A stretch of 64,000 bases of DNA from Aquimarina sp. AU58 (GTDB lineage Bacteria > Bacteroidota > Bacteroidia > Flavobacteriales > Flavobacteriaceae). The notes below the pieces were generated by a model. The model did no database searches. It worked only from the letters and a program-made list of their open reading frames with translations, and was not told where the DNA came from. This document shows, one piece after another, positions 26,427 through 35,384 of this stretch (position 1 is its first letter; the number at the start of each line of letters is the position of its first letter). The stretch is from the NCBI RefSeq assembly GCF_900312745.1, contig NZ_OMPD01000014.1, positions 2,356,001-2,420,000 on the forward strand, written 5' to 3'. A program made the translations under genes and the position numbers.

Positions 26427-27051
26427 AAGTTCTTGGCCAGTTACCAGAAGTCATTACTTCTGTCATTGATCCTACCGAAAGGAATCCTCCATTAACTTCA
26501 TCAACAGAACGTACTTCTTTCTCTTGAGCTAATAAATCTTTATCTTGATCGTGTAGTAGTATATCTTTAGCTACTTTAGCTTCAAAAACCGGAATTCGTA
26601 GATCATTTTTGTTAATAAAACCTGCATCCATTTCAAAATTAGATTCAACACCTTCGATCGGTATTTTAATCATATTTTTATGATTTCCTGTTTTAAATAA
26701 AGAATCTTTTACCGATGCATATCCAAGGGTATCAACAATAACTGTATCTCTTGGCTCATCAATTTTAAGTATCTTATTAAATGCAATATAACTAGAATCT
26801 CTTCTTTGGGTTAGTGTAAATTTAGCAGTATCTATAAAAGCAACTAATTTAACAGGATCTTTAGCAAATTTTCCAGTTACTGATCTGTATGCCAATTGAG
26901 CTGTACGAATATCTCTTAAATTTTCAACAGCTTTTGCATATCTAGCTTGCTTTATTTTATTGAACTTTACAGGACCATTAACAGAATTGAATACCAAGTA
27001 TCCTAAAACTCCTATAATAACCCACAGAACTAATTGAACAACAATTTTCAT
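26407..27051 (-). CDS. Conserved membrane-anchored protein of unknown function
   Basis: The 214-residue protein has one N-terminal hydrophobic segment (VQLVLWVIIGVLGYLVF) and a periplasmic-type helical domain with AVENLRDIRTAQLAYRSVTG and KFAKDPVKLVAFIDTAKF, reminiscent of pseudopilin-like sequences but without a prepilin cleavage site. It is the first gene of a three-gene operon with DUF3822 and rsmD and has a good promoter upstream. A role linked to ribosome methylation is not evident. Confidence 0.7.
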   Translation of the reverse strand: MKIVVQLVLWVIIGVLGYLVFNSVNGPVKFNKIKQARYAKAVENLRDIRTAQLAYRSVTGKFAKDPVKLVAFIDTAKFTLTQRRDSSYIAFNKILKIDEPRDTVIVDTLGYASVKDSLFKTGNHKNMIKIPIEGVESNFEMDAGFINKNDLRIPVFEAKVAKDILLHDQDKDLLAQEKEVRSVDEVNGGFLSVGSMTEVMTSGNWPRTYGANDQ

Positions 27052-27084
27052 TTTATGATTTAGCTTTAAACATTAGTGTATACG

Positions 27085-27113
27085 CAAATCTACAATTTTT
27101 TTTTAATCGTAAA
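27085..27113 (-). promoter_or_regulatory. Promoter of the DUF3822-rsmD operon
   Basis: Read leftward: TTTA at 27113-27110, 17 bp, TAGATTTG at 27092-27085. It matches the -7 consensus, with one mismatch in the -33 box. The start codon is about 34 bp further. Confidence 0.5.
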
Positions 27114-27115
27114 AG

Positions 27116-27145
27116 TTTATTGCCAAAAAATCATCCCTATCTTTG
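27116..27145 (+). promoter_or_regulatory. Promoter of the RecD-like helicase gene
   Basis: TTTA at 27116-27119, an 18-bp spacer and TATCTTTG at 27138-27145. It is back-to-back with the leftward promoter at 27085-27113. Confidence 0.5.
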
Positions 27146-27187
27146 ATTTATTAATAGCGATATGAACCATATGGACAAGTTTTTTTA

Positions 27188-28615
27188 ATGAAGGAAAAAG
27201 AATTTTATGAATTATTAAAAGAAGATTTTCCTTTTGAACCTACTATAAAACAAGATATTGTTCTACAAAAACTATCTTATTTTGTATTATCAGGGGCAAA
27301 AGAATCACTTTTTCTATTAAAGGGATATGCAGGTACAGGAAAAACTACTTTAATAGGGTCTTTAGTGAAAAACCTCTGGAAAGCTAAATTAAATGCTGTT
27401 TTACTTGCCCCCACTGGTCGTGCGGCTAAAGTGATTAGTAATTTTTCGGGAAAGCAGGCTCAAACCATACATAGGAATATTTATTATCCCAAAAAGGATA
27501 AAAGTGGGGGATTAGCTTTTCAATTAAAACAAAATAAAAGCCGTAATACTATTTTTATTGTAGATGAAGCTTCTATGATACCAGACACACCCAGTGATAG
27601 TAAATTGTTCGAAAACGGATCTTTACTAGATGATCTAATGATGTATGTGTATTCTGGATTTAATTGTAAAATCCTTTTTATCGGGGATACTGCACAATTG
27701 CCACCAGTAAAACTAGAAGTAAGCCCAGCACTTGATCCTAATAACCTTGCAATGGGATTTAATAAAGAGGTTACCCAGATAGAGTTAGACGAAGTAGTAC
27801 GGCAAGCAGAGAATAGTGGCATTTTAATGAATGCTACCCAGCTAAGAGAAACAATTAATGATGGATTTTATGACTCTTTTCGGTTTCAGGTGTCAGGGTA
27901 TCCAGATGTAGTTAGGTTTTTTGATGGCCATGAGATTATGGACGCATTAAATGAAGCATATGCTAGTGTGGGGCACGAGGAATCAGTGATTATACTTCGT
28001 TCTAATAAAAGAGCTAATATTTATAATCAGCAGATTCGCTCAAGGATACTTTTTCAGGAAGAAGAACTGTCACCCGGTGATTATTTAATGGTGGTTAAGA
28101 ATAATTATTTTTGGCTGGATAACAAAAGCGAAGCTGGTTTTATTGCTAATGGAGATATAATTAAAATTTTAGAGATTTTTTCTATAAAAGAATTGTATGG
28201 ATTTCGGTTTGCGATAGTTAATGTTAGTATGGTTGATTATCCAAATCAAAAACCTTTTGAAACGGTCTTGTTATTAGATACATTAACATCAGAAACTCCA
28301 TCTTTATCTTACGAAGAATCAAATAAATTGTATCAGGAAGTCCTAAAAGATTTTGAAGATGAGAAATCGAAGTACAAACGGTTTATGGGAGTAAAGAATA
28401 ATAAGTTTTTTAATAGTTTGCAGGTCAAATTCTCTTATGCCATTACATGTCATAAGTCACAAGGAGGGCAATGGGATAATGTTTTTATAGAGCAACCTTA
28501 TCTTCCCGATGGGATCAATAAAGATTATTTGAGATGGCTGTATACTGCTGTTACCAGAGCTAAGAAAAAGTTATATTTAATAGGATTTAAAGATGATTTT
28601 TTTATTGAAAACTAA
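27188..28615 (+). CDS. RecD-like superfamily 1 DNA helicase
   Basis: The 475-residue protein has Walker A GYAGTGKTTL (46-55), a TGRAAKVI segment, Walker B IVDEASMIP, motif III FIGDTAQLPPV, an SH3-like insertion and the C-terminal UvrD_C_2 motif AITCHKSQGGQWDNVFI with WLYTAVTRAKKKLYLIG. It is a 5'-3' SF1B helicase of the RecD2-like type common in Bacteroidota, shorter than Deinococcus RecD2 because the N-terminal domains are missing. It probably acts in repair or recombination without RecBC. Confidence 0.9.
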   Translation: MKEKEFYELLKEDFPFEPTIKQDIVLQKLSYFVLSGAKESLFLLKGYAGTGKTTLIGSLVKNLWKAKLNAVLLAPTGRAAKVISNFSGKQAQTIHRNIYYPKKDKSGGLAFQLKQNKSRNTIFIVDEASMIPDTPSDSKLFENGSLLDDLMMYVYSGFNCKILFIGDTAQLPPVKLEVSPALDPNNLAMGFNKEVTQIELDEVVRQAENSGILMNATQLRETINDGFYDSFRFQVSGYPDVVRFFDGHEIMDALNEAYASVGHEESVIILRSNKRANIYNQQIRSRILFQEEELSPGDYLMVVKNNYFWLDNKSEAGFIANGDIIKILEIFSIKELYGFRFAIVNVSMVDYPNQKPFETVLLLDTLTSETPSLSYEESNKLYQEVLKDFEDEKSKYKRFMGVKNNKFFNSLQVKFSYAITCHKSQGGQWDNVFIEQPYLPDGINKDYLRWLYTAVTRAKKKLYLIGFKDDFFIEN

Positions 28616-28683
28616 AATTTGCATAACATATGTATATTGTAGTTTAGTTTTTTTTAAATAAATTATGAAACTAAATATAAAGG

Positions 28684-28718
28684 TTGGCCCGAAAATTGAT
28701 TTAAAAAAGTTATTTTTG
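28684..28718 (+). promoter_or_regulatory. Probable promoter of the kdsB-kdnB fusion gene
   Basis: TATTTTTG at 28711-28718 fits TAnnTTTG; TTGG at 28684-28687 is a near-match -33 box with a 23-bp spacer. Transcription would start about 15-20 bp before the TTG codon at 28742. Confidence 0.4.
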
Positions 28719-28741
28719 CAACTCTAGAAAAGCAACAAATT

Positions 28742-30616
28742 TTGAACAAAAATACTCTAAAAACTATCGCAATGATACCTGCGAGGTATGCTGCCACGCG
28801 TTTTCCTGGCAAGCTAATGCAGGATCTAGAAGGGAAAAGCGTTATAAGAAGAACGTATGAAGCGACCCTAAATTCAGGACTTTTTGATGCCGTATATGTA
28901 GTTACCGATAGCGATGTTATATATAAAGAAATTACTTCTCATGGTGGCGTAGCTATAATGAGTAAGAAGGAACATAGCTGCGGTAGTGATCGAATAGCCG
29001 AAGCAGTCGAAGATATGGATGTTGATATTGTAGTAAATGTCCAGGGAGATGAACCTTTTACCGATAGAGAAAGCTTAGAAAAAGTGCTAAGCGTATTTTA
29101 TCAGGAAGATTCTGATCGCATAGACCTAGCTAGTCTAATGACTCCTATGGATGACTGGGATGATATCATGAATCCTAATAGTGTAAAGGTTATTGTAGAT
29201 GAAAATAATTATGCATTATATTTTTCTCGTGCACCTATACCATACCCAAGAGATAAAGAAATAAACCACGTTTACCATAAACACAAAGGTGTTTATGCGT
29301 TTAAGAAACAAGCTATTTTAGATTTTTACCGTTTACCAATGCGTTCTTTGGAAGCTTCAGAGAAAATAGAATGTATTCGATATCTCGAATATGGTAAAAA
29401 TATTAAAATGGTTGAAACGCACCACGAAGGTGTAGAAATTGATACCCCGGAAGATTTAGAAAGAGCAAAAAGAATAATAAATAAAGAAAATCTATTGAAT
29501 CCAAAATCTATAATTACTCCAGAAGAATCTACTTCTACGCATAAAAATTTCCCAATGGTACCAAAAGTAGTATTTGGGAAAGGAGCTTTTAATCAGATTT
29601 GTGATATTATTTCGCCCGAACGAAATGGTGTTGCTCCTTTTATCTTTTTGGTAGATGACGTTTTTAAGAACAATACCTCGTTTATAGAGGATAGAATACC
29701 ATTATCTTATACCGATGAGATAATTTATGTATCAACTGTTGAAGAACCTAAAACATCACAGGTAGATGATATAGTCACTAAAATAAGAAATGATTATCAG
29801 TATGTTCCCAGTGGAATTATCGGAATAGGTGGGGGCTCTATATTAGATTTGTCCAAGGCTGTAGCGATCATGCTTACCAACCCGGGAAGTGCTGCAGATT
29901 ACCAGGGATGGGATCTGGTAAAGAATAAAGCTGTATTCCATGTTGGGATTCCAACAATCTCAGGAACAGGAGCAGAAGTGTCTCGTACTACTGTACTAAC
30001 AGGACCCGAACGTAAATTAGGAATCAATTCTGATTTTACACCCTTTGATCAGGTTGTATTAGATCCAGAATTAATAAAAGATGTTCCTAAAGACCAATGG
30101 TTTTATACAGGTATGGATTGTTATATTCACTGTATTGAATCGCTAGATGGGACGTATTTAAATGCATTTAGCCAGAGTTATGGCGAAAAAGCCTTAGACT
30201 TATGCAAAGAGATTTTTCTCGAAAATAATCTAAGCAAAGAAGAGATAGATGCAAAGCTAATGATGGCTTCCTGGCATGGCGGGATGAGTATTGCATACTC
30301 TCAGGTTGGTGTTGCTCATGCGATGAGTTATGGGCTGGCATATGTGTTAGGTACAAAGCATGGGATAGGTAACTGCATCGTATTTGATAAATTAGAAAAA
30401 TACTATCCCGAAGGTGTAGCTGTGTTTAAAAAAATGAAAGAATTTCATAACATCAATTTACCCACAGGAGTTTGTGCTAATGTAACCGAAGAGCAATTAG
30501 ATGTAATGACTAAGGTTGCACTAAGTTTAGAACCGCTTTGGGAAAATGCCCTGGGATGCGATTGGAAATCTAAAATAAATGCAGATATGTTGAAAGAACT
30601 TTATCGTTCTTTGTAA
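28742..30616 (+). CDS. Fused CMP-Kdo(8N) cytidylyltransferase / Kdo 8-oxidase (KdsB-KdnB)
   Basis: The 624-residue protein joins two enzymes. Residues 1-~245 are KdsB-like: MIPARYAATRFPGKLM (from 10), VNVQGDEPFTDRE, ALYFSRAPIPYPR, ending GVEIDTPEDLERAK. After a ~20-residue linker (LNPKSIITPEES), residues ~268-624 are an iron-type alcohol dehydrogenase like KdnB: FPMVPKVVFGKGAFNQI, GIGGGSILDLSKAVAIM, GTGAEVSRTTVL, VGVAHAMSYGLAYVLGTKHG with metal-binding His. In Shewanella, KdnB oxidises C8 of Kdo, KdnA transaminates it, and KdsB activates the 8-amino sugar for lipopolysaccharide. No kdnA is in the window. The TTG start is uncertain; ATG at 28769 is the alternative. Confidence 0.88.
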   Translation: MNKNTLKTIAMIPARYAATRFPGKLMQDLEGKSVIRRTYEATLNSGLFDAVYVVTDSDVIYKEITSHGGVAIMSKKEHSCGSDRIAEAVEDMDVDIVVNVQGDEPFTDRESLEKVLSVFYQEDSDRIDLASLMTPMDDWDDIMNPNSVKVIVDENNYALYFSRAPIPYPRDKEINHVYHKHKGVYAFKKQAILDFYRLPMRSLEASEKIECIRYLEYGKNIKMVETHHEGVEIDTPEDLERAKRIINKENLLNPKSIITPEESTSTHKNFPMVPKVVFGKGAFNQICDIISPERNGVAPFIFLVDDVFKNNTSFIEDRIPLSYTDEIIYVSTVEEPKTSQVDDIVTKIRNDYQYVPSGIIGIGGGSILDLSKAVAIMLTNPGSAADYQGWDLVKNKAVFHVGIPTISGTGAEVSRTTVLTGPERKLGINSDFTPFDQVVLDPELIKDVPKDQWFYTGMDCYIHCIESLDGTYLNAFSQSYGEKALDLCKEIFLENNLSKEEIDAKLMMASWHGGMSIAYSQVGVAHAMSYGLAYVLGTKHGIGNCIVFDKLEKYYPEGVAVFKKMKEFHNINLPTGVCANVTEEQLDVMTKVALSLEPLWENALGCDWKSKINADMLKELYRSL

Positions 30617-30640
30617 ATTGTTTTTCAATCTTTTATTTTC

Positions 30641-31195
30641 ATGCGATACTTTTCTTCCTTCATATATCATAAAATTATAGGGTGGAAGTTTATCGGTGAT
30701 TTCAGTGCCGATACTGTAAAAAAATGTATTGTTATTGTAGTGCCTCATACGAGCTGGCACGATTTTTACATTGGCCTTTTGGTACGACAAGTAGCCGGAA
30801 TTAAGATAAGTTTTTTGGCTAAAAAAGAACTTTTTAAATGGCCATTAGGTTGGTACCTTAAAAGAGTAGGGGGGATTTCTCTGGATAGAACTCCTGGTCA
30901 GAATAAGGTTGAAGCTATTGCAGAGTTATTTGAAAAAAAGGATGAATTGCGTTTAACTGTTGCCCCCGAAGGAACAAGAAAAAAAGTTAAAGAGTGGAAA
31001 ACAGGGTTTTACCATATCGCCAAAGCTGCAAATATTCCTATTATTATGGTTGCTTTTGATTTTGGAAAAAAACAATGTATGGTCTCTGATCCTTATTATC
31101 CTACCGAGGATATTAAAAAGGATTTCGAATATATGTATCGTTTCTTTAAAGGTGTTAAAGGTAAAGTCCCCGAAAACAGCTTTGACGGGACTTAA
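30641..31195 (+). CDS. PlsC-like acyltransferase
   Basis: The 184-residue protein has the acyltransferase HxxxxD motif (VVPHTSWHDFYIG), a second block GGISLDRTPG and the EGTR block (VAPEGTRKK), followed by IPIIMVAFDF. It is shorter than classical PlsC and has no strong N-terminal membrane helix; it belongs to the small 1-acylglycerol-3-phosphate acyltransferase-like group. It lies 24 bp after the KdsB-KdnB fusion and may take part in lipid A or membrane-lipid synthesis. Its 3' end overlaps the convergent gene by 4 bp. Confidence 0.88.
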   Translation: MRYFSSFIYHKIIGWKFIGDFSADTVKKCIVIVVPHTSWHDFYIGLLVRQVAGIKISFLAKKELFKWPLGWYLKRVGGISLDRTPGQNKVEAIAELFEKKDELRLTVAPEGTRKKVKEWKTGFYHIAKAANIPIIMVAFDFGKKQCMVSDPYYPTEDIKKDFEYMYRFFKGVKGKVPENSFDGT

Positions 31196-31692
31196 AATTT
31201 ATGAATTTTTTCTTCTGGGGTAGCATCTTTAGTTTTTTCCTTTATGCTTCCGGCTCCAAAAATAAGCTCTGTACTAGAAAAAGTAGTACCAAAAGTTTTT
31301 GCGGCATAATATACTTGTGATATGGCACTGTTTACCTGCTCATTCGTAAGTTCTTTTAAAGGATGGATATAAACCGACCATAAAATTTTATTGGTGATAG
31401 CATATTTTACATCAAGAGCAGAATGAAAATTGGCAGTCATTGCATCAAGTAATATATCTTTATCAAGACGATCTGATGCTGTAATAGGAGAGATAATTCT
31501 CATTCGATTATTGGTTTCATCAGTAACACAAAGCATAGGAGTGTCTTTGTATATAAATTTCCAGTTACCGGGAATACCATCTAGAGTATCTGCATTTTTT
31601 TTGATTATTAACTCTAGTTTGGTATTATCCATATGTTGAGCATGTACTATACCTGCAAAGGAAAATAGAAGAAGTATGGCTAATCTTTTCAT
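31192..31692 (-). CDS. Exported hypothetical protein
   Basis: The 166-residue protein has a signal peptide (MKRLAILLLFSFAGIVHAQ) and a mature part with KLELIIKKNADTLDGIPGNW, MRIISPITASDRLDKDILLD and NFHSALDVKYAITN. It looks like a small periplasmic alpha/beta domain. I recognise no family. It has its own transcript, converging on the PlsC-like gene. Confidence 0.65.
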   Translation of the reverse strand: MKRLAILLLFSFAGIVHAQHMDNTKLELIIKKNADTLDGIPGNWKFIYKDTPMLCVTDETNNRMRIISPITASDRLDKDILLDAMTANFHSALDVKYAITNKILWSVYIHPLKELTNEQVNSAISQVYYAAKTFGTTFSSTELIFGAGSIKEKTKDATPEEKIHKF

Positions 31693-32113
31693 AGCTTATA
31701 TTTTATCTATAGTCGGGGTATTATAGTAAACATAACAAAAAAAAGTTTATCACGGTTCGGCAGAATGAATGTTAGAGAATCAAAAAAGTTTGATTGAGAC
31801 CATAATACGAAAAGAAACTACCAGTATATCTAACGAGTTCAAAAACAAAAATAAAAAAACTTAAAGTTAAAAAGACGGGAAGATGGATTTAACTGTAGAA
31901 GCAATTTTGGATAATGAAGCTATAACAATAAAAACTAATGAATATAATTTATGCTCTCGAAATTAGAGCATGGAATTCTATGGTATATAGAAGTAAAATG
32001 ATGTAATATATACCAATCTTTTTGTTTTTTTAAACATAATATTATCGAAATAGGTAAAATATAGTAACATTTTCATTAGTTGGGACATTAATAATAAACT
32101 TAAAACCTAAAAA
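31693..32113. other. 421-bp intergenic region with a hairpin and a possible micro-ORF
   Basis: The region is AT-rich. A perfect 7-bp inverted repeat ATGCTCT / AGAGCAT with a 7-base loop lies at 31951-31971. A 27-codon frame from ATG 31883 to TAG 31966 has a GGGAAG-like sequence just upstream, and its last codons form the left arm of the hairpin. No clear promoter or longer gene was seen. Confidence 0.4.
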
Positions 32114-32854
32114 ATGAAAAAACTTCTTTATTTATTAGTAGCTATGTCGCTATTTATTTCTTGTGAAAAAGATAGCCCAGATGAAAATTCGACTGATCAA
32201 AATTTAACCTCTATTACTATTGATGGTATTTCAGATATTGTGAACAAAAGTTCATCTTCGGGTTGTTCTATTACTGGTCCTACAATTGTAACACCAGGGA
32301 CGTTAGTGAAATTTGATATAATACGTGACACCAGTGTAGGAGCTTCAATATCTCTTCATCCTATTATTGGTAATAGTAGTGATTGGGCGATTAGACCTGG
32401 AGGTAATATTAATGAATTATTTGTTCAAATTGGACCATCTTTTACATGTGGAGAGATTCGACTGAGAAATGGTGATGGATGTAATTTTAATTTGGTTGTA
32501 AGTTCACCCGGTAATATATGTGGATTAGGTATTAGTGATGTAGGAGAACTTAATGGTAATCAGGCTGATGAAGTAGCATTTTTTACTATTCCAACATTAA
32601 GTTCAGGATGGTCAATAACTAGCAGTTCCTTTTCAGTAACTTATCAGTCTAATAATGTATCTAATTTTATTGGATACCAAAACCCTAATGGTTACCCTCA
32701 AATATTAATTCCAGTGTATTGTACAGATAGGGTTAAAAGTGTTACAGTTTCAGTAACAGCTTCATCAGGATCAAGCTCTGTTGTAAGAACTAGAACCACT
32801 AATTTTTCTCCACCGGTTTGCGGTAGTGGAGGAGGAGGAATAGGTGGTTTCTGA
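32114..32854 (+). CDS. Cys/Gly-rich lipoprotein of unknown function
   Basis: The 246-residue protein starts with a lipobox signal (LFISCEKD). The mature part is rich in Ser, Gly, Thr and hydrophobic beta strands with paired cysteines (GCSITGP, TCGEIRLRNGDGCNF, ICGLGISD, YCTDRVKSV) and ends PPVCGSGGGGIGGF. It resembles two or three tandem Ig-like beta modules. I recognise no family. It is monocistronic with a strong terminator and is probably displayed at the outer membrane. Confidence 0.7.
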   Translation: MKKLLYLLVAMSLFISCEKDSPDENSTDQNLTSITIDGISDIVNKSSSSGCSITGPTIVTPGTLVKFDIIRDTSVGASISLHPIIGNSSDWAIRPGGNINELFVQIGPSFTCGEIRLRNGDGCNFNLVVSSPGNICGLGISDVGELNGNQADEVAFFTIPTLSSGWSITSSSFSVTYQSNNVSNFIGYQNPNGYPQILIPVYCTDRVKSVTVSVTASSGSSSVVRTRTTNFSPPVCGSGGGGIGGF

Positions 32855-32869
32855 ATTTAAAAAATAATT

Positions 32870-32907
32870 ATCCCCTTCTGAACTACCATAGAAGGGGATT
32901 ACTTTTA
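32870..32907 (+). terminator. Terminator between the lipoprotein and yebC
   Basis: A 10-bp stem ATCCCCTTCT / AGAAGGGGAT with a 10-base loop, then TACTTTT and a further T-rich run. It sits between convergent genes and may serve both. Confidence 0.8.
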
Positions 32908-32938
32908 TCTCTTTTTTTATAATAATATTGAAATATCT

Positions 32939-33664
32939 TTATCCTTCAGAAGAAGATTCTTCCATAGTATGATAAACGTTCTGCACGTCATCATCTTCTT
33001 CTATTTTTTCTAGTAATTTTTCTACATCTGCAGCTTGCTCTGGGGTTATTTTTTTAGTAACCTGTGGTATACGTTCAAATCCAGAGGATAGAATTTCGAT
33101 TTCACGGCTTTCTAATTCCTTTTGTATCGTTCCAAAACTTCCAAAAGGAGCATAGATCAATATTCCATCGTCATCTTGAAAAACTTCTTCTGCTCCAAAA
33201 TCAATAAATTCTAGTTCGAGCTCTTCTGGATCTAATCCTTCACCATTGATTCTAAAATTGCAAGTATGATCAAACATAAACTCTACAGAACCAGATGTTC
33301 CCAGGTTACCATCGCATTTATTAAAATAGGATCTAATATTGGCAACCGTTCTGTTATTGTTATCTGTTGCAGTTTCTACCAAAATTGCAATTCCGTGAGG
33401 AGCATACCCTTCAAAAAGAACTTCTTTATAGTCACCTTGATCTTTATCAGATGCCTTTTTAATTGCTCTTTCGATATTATCTTTTGGCATGTTCACAGAT
33501 TTGGCATTCTGGATCACTGCTCTTAGACGAGAGTTAGAAGCTGGGTCAGGCCCACCTTCTTTTACTGCCATTACAATATCTTTACCAATTCGAGTAAACG
33601 CTTTTGCCATTGCCGACCAGCGTTTCATCTTACGTGCTTTTCTAAATTCAAAAGCTCTTCCCAT
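32939..33664 (-). CDS. YebC/PmpR-family regulator
   Basis: The 241-residue protein is full length: MGRAFEFRKARKMKRW, KAFTRIGKDIVMAVKEGGPDP, RAVIQNAKSVNMPKDNIERA, FEGYAPHGIAILVE and NKCDGNLGTSGSVEFMF are family hallmarks. YebC-type proteins were described as transcription regulators, and some relieve ribosome stalling on proline-rich stretches. It has its own near-consensus promoter at 33688-33719. Confidence 0.95.
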   Translation of the reverse strand: MGRAFEFRKARKMKRWSAMAKAFTRIGKDIVMAVKEGGPDPASNSRLRAVIQNAKSVNMPKDNIERAIKKASDKDQGDYKEVLFEGYAPHGIAILVETATDNNNRTVANIRSYFNKCDGNLGTSGSVEFMFDHTCNFRINGEGLDPEELELEFIDFGAEEVFQDDDGILIYAPFGSFGTIQKELESREIEILSSGFERIPQVTKKITPEQAADVEKLLEKIEEDDDVQNVYHTMEESSSEG

Positions 33665-33687
33665 ATGCTAATTTTAAAATCTAAATA

Positions 33688-33719
33688 CAAACATAAGTAG
33701 AAACCAAGTTTTTGACAAA
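33688..33719 (-). promoter_or_regulatory. Promoter of yebC
   Basis: Read leftward: TTTG (33719-33716), 20 bp, TATGTTTG (33695-33688). Both boxes match the Bacteroidota consensus exactly. The start codon is 24 bp further. Confidence 0.65.
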
Positions 33720-33835
33720 TGTTTGTATATGATCAATTTTGATTACGCCTAAAGTACCAAAATTCAAAAAGTAAAACAAGAAGTTTTGACCTTAGAATTT
33801 GATATTTGTTTTTTGATTTAAAATGAGTTCAATAA

Positions 33836-34123
33836 CTATTCTCCTTCGATAATGTTATCTATGGTTTTTGCAAGATTAAAATCGTTTTCGGTTATACCGC
33901 CAGCATCATGGGTAGAAAGGCTAATGTGTAATTTGTTATAAACATTAGACCAGTCGGGATGATGTTGTTGTGCCTCGGCTTCAAAAGCAATACGAGTCAT
34001 TACAGAGAAAGCATCTTTAAAATCGTTAAATTCAAAAGTGGTATGAAGGGCATTATCATGGTATTCCCAACCATCAATAGTGTTTAGTTTTTCTTTTATG
34101 TCAGATTCTGATAATTTTACCAT
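33836..34123 (-). CDS. phhB: 4a-hydroxytetrahydrobiopterin dehydratase
   Basis: The 95-residue protein carries the signature AQQHHPDWSNVYNKLHISLS followed by THDAGG, the conserved HHP...Y...L.TH..GG pattern of pterin-4a-carbinolamine dehydratases. It regenerates the pterin cofactor of aromatic amino acid hydroxylases. No phenylalanine hydroxylase is in the window. It follows the lipoprotein gene at 34160 by 36 bp on the same strand. Confidence 0.95.
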   Translation of the reverse strand: MVKLSESDIKEKLNTIDGWEYHDNALHTTFEFNDFKDAFSVMTRIAFEAEAQQHHPDWSNVYNKLHISLSTHDAGGITENDFNLAKTIDNIIEGE

Positions 34124-34159
34124 TAGTATAGTATTAGTTAGTTGTAAATTAATTGATGT

Positions 34160-35110
34160 TTATTTTTGATTTGTAAGCCCTAATTCTTCACGCAAGACTT
34201 CGTCTTTATTACTGTTTTTACCCCAATAAGCAGATTTAATGCTTTTGATTTTAGTTGCTTTTGTAGTAAGCTTCTTTGCATTTGGCCCAAACCCACTTTT
34301 ATAGGTTTCTGTCCAATACTCAATTTCATACGGAAAAGAGGCATTAAAAGTAATACTGATACTTCTATCGAGTTCTGGGTATTCTAGAGTATATGTATTA
34401 GTATCAGTATCTTTTTGTATAGATGCTTTAGCAGAGTATGCTTTGATTTCTTTGTGCCTTAATCTAGAATACTCAAAAGAAGGGATGATTTGTAGATCTC
34501 CTTGCGGCAATGCATCAGGATTAATTCTGATTTTTGTCCAAAGTTCATTTTCTAAAATAGCTTTGTCTAATTTAAAATCCTGATCTGATTCATTTTCAAA
34601 ATAGGAATGCGAGGTAATCTCGAATTGTTTTCTGTTATTTAATTGCGCATATACATGACCACACCATTCCTGCATCGAATTAGATACTTTAATAGCATGT
34701 CGATTATCTGCTACGGGATAAAATGTACTCTGCATCACAGAATATGGATAGATTCCTGTATTAAATTTTTTGGTAGCATTAAGTTTTAGAACGGGTATGT
34801 TACTTGTATTTTGGCGATCTGCTTTTACCTGTTTTTTGGGTAAAAAATCCTCAGTAACATAAATAAGAACCGCAGTTCCTTTTCTTATTTCACCATATCG
34901 AGCTTGTTCTAGTTGATATGATGATATTTCTGCTTCACCAGCATACCAGTATTTCTTAAAATCTTCAGAGAGCGTTTTTGCAGGTGGTATCTTTTCTTTA
35001 ATAACCTCTTCTGTTGTAGAGGCTTTGCTCACTTCGTCTGCCTTAATATTGCTACAAGCAATAAAGACTAATACGCCTAATAAAGCGAACAGTAGTATTG
35101 ACTTTTTCAT
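34160..35110 (-). CDS. Conserved flavobacterial lipoprotein
   Basis: I choose the ATG at 35108-35110 (MKKSILLFALLGVLVFIACS), which begins a proper lipoprotein signal; an upstream ATG would add seven residues in front. The mature ~300 residues include KYWYAGEAEISSYQLEQARYG, QEWCGHVYAQLNNRKQFEI and SFPYEIEYWTETYKSGFG. Related proteins are sometimes labelled septum formation inhibitor Maf through misannotation; it has nothing in common with the true Maf at 35697. Function unknown; probably outer-membrane or periplasmic. Confidence 0.72.
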   Translation of the reverse strand: MKKSILLFALLGVLVFIACSNIKADEVSKASTTEEVIKEKIPPAKTLSEDFKKYWYAGEAEISSYQLEQARYGEIRKGTAVLIYVTEDFLPKKQVKADRQNTSNIPVLKLNATKKFNTGIYPYSVMQSTFYPVADNRHAIKVSNSMQEWCGHVYAQLNNRKQFEITSHSYFENESDQDFKLDKAILENELWTKIRINPDALPQGDLQIIPSFEYSRLRHKEIKAYSAKASIQKDTDTNTYTLEYPELDRSISITFNASFPYEIEYWTETYKSGFGPNAKKLTTKATKIKSIKSAYWGKNSNKDEVLREELGLTNQK

Positions 35111-35342
35111 GATAACGTTTTTATATAGCAAATTACAATAAACCTTGGATTTGACAAGTACTGTTAACGTTTCAGTAACTATCTAACCTTTATAATTGAC
35201 AAATGAATGAGAAATTATCTAATGTAATGAGTAGTTAAGAATGTTTTTTGGTATAGAGAGAAATTTATGTATAAGAATAAAAGAGAGAACAGACAAAAGT
35301 TAATAGAGACAACTTAGGAAATACCTCACAATTTAAAAACAG

Positions 35343-35375
35343 AAAACGGGATATTGAGATCCCGTTTTTATTTTT
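35343..35375. terminator. Terminator downstream of the double-glycine peptide gene
   Basis: A 10-bp stem AAAACGGGAT / ATCCCGTTTT with a short loop, with T-rich sequence on both sides. It lies 17 bp beyond the stop of the leftward peptide gene at 35385, marking that gene as a separate transcript. Confidence 0.75.
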
Positions 35376-35384
35376 GATATGGTA

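Noticed and set aside
34160..35110. Maf/septum inhibitor label for the lipoprotein
   Set aside because: It has a lipobox and no SGSPRR or other Maf motif; the genuine Maf is the separate gene at 35697-36278.
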